Assembly: GCF_048773025.1 (NCBI RefSeq)
Contig: NC_133544.1
Coordinates: 63,477,501-63,541,500, forward strand
Direction: 5' to 3'
Length of the DNA stretch: 64,000 nucleotides
Source of the DNA: Camelus bactrianus
Lineage: Eukaryota; Chordata; Mammalia; Artiodactyla; Camelidae
The stretch's first letter is position 1, and each line of letters opens with the position of its first letter. Below, piece after piece: positions 56,762-64,000 of the stretch. The notes under the pieces are model-generated. The model saw only the letters and a program-made list of their open reading frames with translations, did not search any database and was not told the DNA's origin. Made by a program: the position numbers and the translations under genes.

Positions 56762-59700
56762 TCCCCTTGATTTCACCCTATCTAGCCTATGAGACTCACA
56801 TCGTCAGATTTTTCTCCAAGTCAACCTACAGTAAGATCAGAGTCTTGGCCTTAGGTCAGCACAGGCTCCCCAGGTGTTTCTGCCTCAGGCTCTTCTGTCC
56901 TGCTGCCTAGATCTACCCTGGACTTTGCGACTAGAATTGACCTTCAGAAACCATGGCATCTTCTTCCATCTGTGCTTTCTGGCAGGTCTACTCTCAGACG
57001 GTTTCCCACAGAGGAGTTCTTCAGACCTGAATGTCTCAAGTGGATTCTACACGCTGTGGGTAGGCAGAAAATGTATGTGGTCAGTGTAATGTCTCCTGTC
57101 ACCTCTGAGCTTCCCAACCACCTCTGCCTGCCCCACTTTACACATAGAGGACGTTACAGAGACCAAAGGGCTTTCACACAAATTTAAAACTTTATCTTCT
57201 CCATTGACTCCCTGGTTGCTGAATGCAGGGCCAGTAGCCCACGTGCTGCTTTGTGTGTCTTGGAAAATGTGACCTACTGGGTGAACACAGAGGCAGCCTC
57301 TTGGCTCAGCCTCTTGTCCTCAAACAGAGGACACTTGTGAACTTAATGAAAGGTTTTTCTTTTCTCCAGTTGATTCACCCCCACACCAGGGTCTTGGCTC
57401 AGTCAGCAGATTTTGAGCTGAAATTTAGTCCCACTGGTTCCCTTGGCTGAGAGCCCATGTGCCAGACACACCTGTGCTCCTAGACACAGTGACTCTGGCT
57501 AAATTCAGTCGATACCTTTTATTTATATTCTTGTTTGGCCTCTGATTTTGACACAGTCATTCTGTTTCTGAAAACTCTCCTTCGGGTTCTGAAGACCCTG
57601 TTCTTGGTTTGCCTTTGATCTCAGTGTCTATCACTGCAAAAATCAAATGATACACTAGGGTTATTGAAAGTGACCTCATTAAATGTTAACCGTTAAAGGA
57701 GAATGTGAATTTTGTTACTGGTGTTATCAAGAGGGAGCAAAATTGAAAAAAAAAATAGTTGATCTTAACACTTTCCCGGGAGGATCTAATCCAAATCCAT
57801 GGCTTAATTTAAGTATCATAATTTTACTTATAATCGCGTGACAAGTCCTTCCCACCCTCATACAGCTGCATGCCTGCCCCACGATTTGCTGTGATTTTCC
57901 GCACACCATGAAATGTATTTCAAAGCCAAACAGAAATGAGTTTCACGTTGTCTACATATTCGCAGTATTCAGATCACATTCTTTCCACTAACATGAGTAA
58001 TCAAGGATCAGCGGTGCCTCCCGAGAAGCCTCGTGCATGTCACAGCTGGGAGAGGCTTCAAGGATCATATGTTCACTCCCCTACGTGTTCAGATGAAAGT
58101 CTCTAAGAAGATCCAGAGCGGTTTCACCACTGGCCAAGGTATCCAAGTTCAAAAGACAATGTACAAGAAATCAAGTATCCCATTTCCCAGTCCAGTGATA
58201 TTTTTGATACACTAGACAAATACCCAGGCTTTGGTCTTTTATTCTGACATTTGTTATTTGAAAGTGTCTGCGAATCCTCTCACCTGCAGCTCATCTCCTT
58301 CCCCGCAGTGGCCGTGGCATGGCCTGGGCAGTCTGGCATTTTATTTCTCTATGTGGCTTTTCATTGCTGTATGAGATGCTCTTCTGTGGGAAAGAGGAGG
58401 GACAGGCCCAGGGTGGGTGTATCCTGAAGTTCAGCTCTTCTTGGAAGGAGGCTGGGCCATTCTCAGTGCCAGACAAGTGTATCCATAGAAGGGATCAGAT
58501 GTGAGGGCTCTGAGTTTACTATATTATTGTCCCAGCCTGTGTGGGACCAGGCCTCCTGCTTGGAGACTCAGAACACTTGGAGAAAAATTCTGGGATGCCA
58601 GGCCAAGAAATGCAATAGGGATTGGACAGGGGCATCCTAGAACTTTGAATTTTGTGATAGTGGACTTCGAACTGGCTTCATTTATCTTCTCCCCCTGCTC
58701 CTGATATTGACATGTTCTCTTTGAGGGTTATAGACAAACTGTAGTATATTTAATGGAGAAAAGCAGGCTGTTGAAAGACTTCAAACCACATACAAGAAGG
58801 AGCAGCTAGAAAACTTCGGGGAATAGAGACCAAAGGAAAGGAGATACTGGGGATGTTTGGTTAACCCTTGGGGTAGAGCTGGCTTATTAAAAGACAGCTG
58901 GATTCAAGAGTCTGCTTGTGCCTTTTGTTTATTGCAATATACTAGTATGGCTCAAATATATGAGCAAAACCTGACCTTACACAGATATGTGGTCCAAAAA
59001 GATAGGTTAGTTTCAATTTTAAATCAGAAACTGTTAATGGACTTTTCATATTCTTTTCCACTAAAATCCATTGATCAAGTTTGCTTTTTGGCTGGAACTT
59101 TTACCCACGCTTTGTTTTGTAACATTACCCACTGGTCATTCGGGGAATCACTGAATCACTGGGTTAGGCATCTTCCACATTGTCACATTTCATTACACAA
59201 TTTCAAAAGTATTACAGTAATTAATGTGATCACCAATATCTTTAAGTCAGAACAGTATTTAAATACTGGGGAGCCATCCAGTTCGTGGTAGCAGATACAA
59301 TTTCCCTAAACTGTAACTTTTGCCTGAAAGCTCAGGTTTTCTATCATTAACAACAATGATCCATTATTTTTCTTAATGCGACAGGCTCAGTTCATTCATT
59401 TTCAAGGCACTACCAGACACTTTCCAAGTCTGAATAACCATGGTTTGTCTGTCAGTTATTCTTTCAAGCAAAATGGTGTTTAGCAGAAAAAAATGGCTAG
59501 TTTAGCTTGCAACTCAAACAAGTGCTTAAATTTTTTTTTTGAGATACGTATAATAATTTGGAATGTAGCCAAAGTGCTACTTTTGTCACTCAAACATATA
59601 CTCGAGTTGAAATTTACTAAAATTAGTAGTTTTACCATGTTTTCAATGTCACGGACTGAATGTGTCCTCCTCAAATCCCTGTGTTGAAGTCCTTATGGCC

Positions 59701-61444
59701 CAGTATCTCAGGATGTTGCTGTATTTGAAGATCCAGCTGTTAAATAGATAATTTGGTTAAAATGGGGCCATTTGGATTGGATTAGGGTGAAGCTTAATCT
59801 ATTCTGACAGGTGTGCAGATGAGAAGAGGAAGTTTGGGCACACGAAGGGAAGAGACACAAGGGGTGTGCATGCACAGAGGAAAGTCCATATGGGGACACA
59901 AGGAGAAGGTGGCGTCTCTAAGCCAAGGAGGGAGGGCTCAGGGGAAACCAGCTCTGTGGGCACCTTGACCTTGGATTTCCAGCCTCACAAATGTGAGAAA
60001 ATAAGTTTCCGTTGTTTAAGCCATGACGTGCGTGGAATTTGTTATGGCAGTCCTAGCCAACTAATATGGTCAGTGCCATTTTTAAGTAAAACTGGCTTTC
60101 CTCTGCCACTGCAAATATAAAAATGAAGGATACAATGACCACTAAAAATGAGAATTTTATTAAAAGCATTGTATTTGTGAATTGTTTTTTTCCCCTGAAC
60201 ATAGGCTCTTCTGATTTTATTTTGATTGAACTGATATATTCTATCCCTTAAGCCATCAGCCCAGTAATTTTGGACAACCTAAGAGGAAGCCTGGTGTAGT
60301 TTCCTTCCTCCGTGCATCGCTTTTTCTCTTAAAGACTCTCAGAGAGCTCTTGGACCTGGTGTGCTAATGGGTGATTGTGATCCCAGGATGAAGGGATTGA
60401 TCCCTGTGCTCTAGGATCAAACACATGCAGAGTCACAAGTAGAGTGAAAGATAGCCCAGGACTGGTCTCAGATCTAGTGTATTAACATTGGTAGATCCTC
60501 TGATTGGACAGAAATTTTTCTTAGTTCCCAGGAAATATATTTCCAAAACACATAGTGTTAAAGGGGGCGATAAGTGGTGTCTTCGCTCTGGGATGAAGAC
60601 ACTGCTTGGAGGCATTAGGTCAGAGAGAAGACTCCTTGAGTCTGAAACAATATTCCCTGTGGGGCAGGGCTTGTGGCATCCTCAAGGACCAGCTCAAGAT
60701 TCATCTCCAAGAGCTCTTCCCAGCTGACTGTACCCAACAAAAAGCTCCCTGCCACCGTCTGTTTACTCACATGGGCCTTTGTGATGACTCAGGCTTTACC
60801 TGTGGAGGGTCTGTGCTCCCCATCACCTCACTGGGCATTTGTCCAGTGCTACCCTATAACCACCTTCTTTCCTTCCCTACTCCCTCATTTGTCAGTTTTT
60901 TCATCAGAACAAGACACATGAACTGCAGGGTTTGGGGATTTACTGTAAGATTTTCACCTTGTGGATTTGCTTCTAGTACGACCCTTAAAATATATTATTT
61001 AAAAAAATTGGAATCTGTACACATGCTGATTCCAAATTGATGAAACTCAATTTACAACAACCAATTTCCAAGCACTTATTTTGTTTTGTACTGGGCACTG
61101 AGCTCTTTGAAAGGTGGAATTACGACAGAAGTGGGTTCACCTTCTTTCCTCATCTCATACCATTGTGTGACCCAGTGCACAGCTCTCATCCTGAGTTCCA
61201 TTCCTTTCACTTCTTCCATCAAGTTCTCTTTTATGTTGCCATTGGTCTATTCAGTAAATGTTGCTAAAATGTGATGAGATTTGTTGATACTGGTTCGCAT
61301 TCTGAAACCGTTGCAGTAGACAATATGGAGTAAAATCCCTAAGGAAAGGAGTCAGGGGGCAATTGTGCAGGCTGCTCTTAATTTCCCCATGACACTCACT
61401 GGCTGCCCATCGACGCTGAGACATACACAGTAGGTCACAGTTGG
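56762..61444. other. Interval between TRDD A3 and TRDD B3
   Basis: Rest of A3 and most of cassette B3, including its MaLR LTR. No further segment is seen. Confidence 0.6.
59647..60068 (+). mobile_element. Old ERVL-MaLR LTR (MLT1-like), cassette B3 copy
   Basis: The same fossil LTR as at 39.87 kb, in the homologous place of cassette B3. Shared words are cttggatttccagcctca and gtgagaaaataagtttc. Ancient solo-LTR-like relic, with no internal part seen. Confidence 0.7.
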
Positions 61445-61483
61445 GGTTTTTGAACAAATGATTAGTGCACGTCAACCTCTATG
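61445..61483 (-). promoter_or_regulatory. 3' 23-RSS of TRDD B3, damaged heptamer
   Basis: Coding strand: heptamer CATAGAG in place of CACAGTG, then a 23-base spacer and nonamer TCAAAAACC. Loss of the essential third-position C next to the core should strongly reduce RAG cutting. Confidence 0.8.
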
Positions 61484-61492
61484 GTTCTGAGA
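61484..61492 (-). CDS. TRDD: T-cell receptor delta diversity segment (D, cassette B3), probably crippled
   Basis: A 9-base D core, TCTCAGAAC on the minus strand, found by homology with TRDD B1. The 5' 12-RSS is usable (heptamer TACTGTG, 12-base spacer, nonamer GGTTATTGT). The 3' heptamer is CATAGAG, so joining to a D or J downstream should be poor. All frames are open. The core is four bases shorter than B1 and unlike it. It is likely a non-functional or rarely used D. Confidence 0.75.
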
Positions 61493-61520
61493 CACAGTAA
61501 ACCACAGCAGTACAATAACC
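61493..61520 (-). promoter_or_regulatory. 5' 12-RSS of TRDD B3
   Basis: Coding strand: nonamer GGTTATTGT, 12-base spacer, heptamer TACTGTG. The GTG next to the core is intact. Confidence 0.82.
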
Positions 61521-63400
61521 CTCCTCTTCCTTTTTTTCTTTCCTGGTATTTTGCCTTCACTGCTCTCTGCCATCTGGGATACCTCGGAAATCTCCTTTCT
61601 CCAATGCTCTTATTGTGGTTAAATGGAATAAAATTCAGAGGCAATATTGCAATACTATTACAATTACACATACCAATGAGTAAAACACTAAGATTCTAAA
61701 AGATAAATGGACAAAGGACAAATGAAGAAAAAGTCACTCATTGGTTAAGAAACTTGAAAAAAATGTTTTAACCCTCTATAAATAAAAAATGTAAATAAAA
61801 CATTGGCAAACCATTAAAAAAACAGGTATTTAAGCAACATTTTGTTAGAAAAGGTGATGTTCCCAATGCTGGTAAGATGCCGGTAACAATGTAAATTGTC
61901 ATATTATTATAGGAAGCCGATTACATAATACTAGAAAAGTGAAAACATTCATACTAGCTTGAGTAAGTATTTCCACATTGGTGAATTTCCTGTGAGAAAA
62001 TACTATATATATTTGAATTTAAAATGAGGTTAATTATCCTCAGAGAAGAGAGAGTCCTCTTGTATTTGGTGTCTTACAAAAACACAAAAAGAACATCACA
62101 CTACCTTTGTGCAATTCTTTGATTCTTCACGGTGAAGTACAGTTTAGTGAAGACACATTCACCAGGAATGTTCTTAATCAATGCTCGTTCATGGCTACTT
62201 CTGGAAGTCATCAGATGAGCTTAGTGGAAAAGATGAGTAATTAATTTAACAGCAGCTCAGTAACTGTTCTTGGAAGTATGCCTTAGAAATGACAAGTGTT
62301 CAATATTGCTTAAAGAAATCTTTTAAAGCCAATGTTTTGTTGTAGAAATCATGAATATTCACTTACAGGATAAATGGCAAAACTACAGTTCAAATATTTG
62401 TCAGTAAATATTGTGATTCAAAAATGTTTCAGTGATAGCTTCCTAATGCGCTGTATAATGCAAACAATTTAGACACAAGGGAGTTGATATGCTTTTGAAA
62501 AATGTTCGGATATTTAAAAAAACAGCTCTAGTGATGACAAATACATTGATTTGAGATGCTCCTGAGGAGTTTGAATAAAATTTTATGAACTATGAGAATG
62601 AACAAAAACAAGTTGCAAAATTAATATACTATTTTATATAAAATGTGATTTAAAATTTTTATGTGTACCTAAATTAATACATTAAAAAATTTAAAGAAAA
62701 ATTTGACAATGTATCTATGCTCTTGTGGTTTATACAGTCAAGTGGGCTAAAAATCTTCATTTTGAATCCTTTAATTGAGGGAAAGTGGGACTTAACTTTT
62801 CTCTCTCTACAAGTTTTCCTCCTGTATACACATATGATAATTTTAAATGATGAAAAGTATGTTCATCAGAGCAATTTTCATAATCAGAGAAATGTAGAAG
62901 CTGCTGAAATTCTCCATCATATGAGGACTGATTAAACCACGGTTTGTCGCAGGATACAATATTAATGTAGCTCATTAAAAATACTATTAGGAAAAAGTAT
63001 GTAATAACATAGAGAATTGATTTTATAATGTTAAAAGAAGATACAAATGTTTACATGGGGTATATTTACGTATACAGAGTGTGTAATAATTTATACATTA
63101 AAAAGGATACTGGAAGAGGATATACGAAAATAGCAACTGCAGTTGCTTTTGGGTGGCAGTCCTGACTGCCCTTCAAAATAGAGTCTGTCATGAATTCTAG
63201 GGAGGAAAAGAACTTGGTGTTTTGAGTTCTAGCTCCCAAGCAATGTACTGACCTTCCTAGCGCACTCATCCACCTAAACGCACTCTCTTACAACGATGTT
63301 TGTTTCACTGCTGAATGGCTGTCAAGGATTACAAAGCTATTTCTGCCATTAAAATGATATCTCTTTCCCCAGATATAGATACATATATCTATATTTGTAA

Positions 63401-63449
<49 letters not shown>
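63401..63449. repeat. (ATCT)n microsatellite at the A/B boundary
   Basis: About twelve ATCT units. A decayed form (tctgtctatagctcgatcta) sits at the same boundary near 53.08 kb. Confidence 0.92.
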
Positions 63450-63469
63450 CCTACTATCTAAATCTATCT

Positions 63470-64000
63470 TTTTTTTTTTTCCTTTTTGGCCCTAATTCTG
63501 CCCTGTGTGGCAGACAAGTTAATATCCTCTGTCTCCCTGAACATGGGAAGAGAGGTGCCCTCTTGGAGTCTCCATAATCCCCTCCCCTGATCCACACCGA
63601 ACCTCCAAACAAAGAGAGAACAAACATCTATCTTTCATTTTGGGCAGTGTCCTCAGGCTTTGAAAATTCTGCTGTGGTTGCTTCAGTCTTTAGCTGATGG
63701 TTATTATCTCTGTTAAAATACAGTGTTCCCTCCCTCCCAACCCAACCTCAGAAAACCTAAAGCCTCCATCTGTTACCATTGTTCACTAAATTAGTATGAA
63801 TGTGTTCCAGATCATTCTTGAGATCAAGTTTTGATGAGAATAGAATAAAAGCATATGAATGATGTGATGGGGAGGAGGGTCCAAGAAAGGGCTCAGAAAG
63901 AGGAGAATGAGGAACCATGGATGACTTGCTTTCCAGTAGCAGAGGGTTGGCAGCTGGCAGCCCCCCTTAGCTCTTGCCAAGACTTTGGATCATTCCAGCC
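63470..64000 (-). repeat. Cassette A, copy 4, cut by the window edge
   Basis: Matches 45.17-45.66 and 53.11-53.66 kb closely (tgatccacaccgaacctcc, gcagagggttggcagctggc). If it is complete, a further TRDD is expected about 3 kb beyond the right edge. Confidence 0.85.

Larger units (their letters stand above)
53100..57880 (-). repeat. Cassette A, copy 3
   Basis: Homologous to cassette A2, about 98 percent identical over 54.42-54.80 kb and lower elsewhere. It carries TRDD A3 at 56.73 kb. Confidence 0.88.
57880..63400 (-). repeat. Cassette B, copy 3
   Basis: Homologous to B1: about 94 percent over 57.89-58.14 kb and about 98 percent over 60.57-60.90 kb. It lacks the L1 and the ERV-like insert of B1. 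It carries TRDD B3 at 61.49 kb. Confidence 0.87.
61521..64000. other. 5' end of the window: rest of cassette B3 and start of cassette A4
   Basis: AT-rich cassette B sequence with no D or V segment, then cassette A4 from about 63.47 kb. No TRDV gene is reached before the window ends. Confidence 0.65.

Noticed and set aside
1-64000. CRISPR, operons, prophage or plasmid features
   Set aside because: The window is vertebrate immune-receptor DNA; regular repeats here are SINE/LINE copies, microsatellites and duplicated cassettes.

Overview
This is vertebrate (mammalian) germline DNA from the T-cell receptor alpha/delta locus, read against the transcriptional direction of the locus: the J, D and C elements lie on the minus strand. 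Two tRNA-Ala-derived SINEs of the type I know from camels and llamas (about 16.2 kb and 23.9 kb) and several artiodactyl-style L1 3' ends point to a camelid. No conventional complete single-exon gene is present. The genes are short recombining segments recognised by their recombination signal sequences (RSS), their FGxG J motifs and their similarity to remembered human TRA/TRD segments.

Layout, left to right (3' to 5' in locus direction). 2.3-10.2 kb: the 5' end of the TRAJ cluster, TRAJ53, 54, 56, 57, 58, 59, 60 and 61, each with a 12-spacer RSS; a J-like relic at 4.3 kb may be TRAJ55. 10.2-16.9 kb: no gene, but repeats and two CTCF-like motifs in the interval where the T-early-alpha (TEA) promoter is expected. 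16.9-17.5 kb: TRDV3 on the PLUS strand, inverted relative to everything else, with a 23-spacer RSS. 21.8-23.1 kb: three coding exons of TRDC. About 24.2 kb: a Myb plus Runx motif pair in the J-C intron that resembles the core of the TCR delta enhancer. 25.7-34.5 kb: TRDJ3, TRDJ2, TRDJ4, TRDJ1.

35-64 kb is a tandem array of two alternating cassette types. Cassette A (copies near 35.6-36.6, 45.2-49.5, 53.1-57.9 and from 63.5 kb) carries one TRDD in each complete copy. Cassette B (37.4-45.1, 50.1-53.05, 57.9-63.4 kb) carries a different TRDD in copies 1 and 3; copy 2 has lost its D in a deletion of about 2.8 kb. Five TRDD segments, each flanked by a 12-RSS (5') and a 23-RSS (3'), are therefore seen, and the array continues past the right edge. 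Within each cassette type the RSSs are nearly constant but the D cores differ.

How it works together: the RSS layout obeys the 12/23 rule (D 3' 23-RSS to J 12-RSS, V 23-RSS to D 5' 12-RSS), allows D-D joining, and lets TRDV3 join by inversion. Each rearranged V-D-J exon is spliced to TRDC; every J ends with one spare base that matches the phase of TRDC exon 1. All human names rest on remembered protein similarity, not on a database search.
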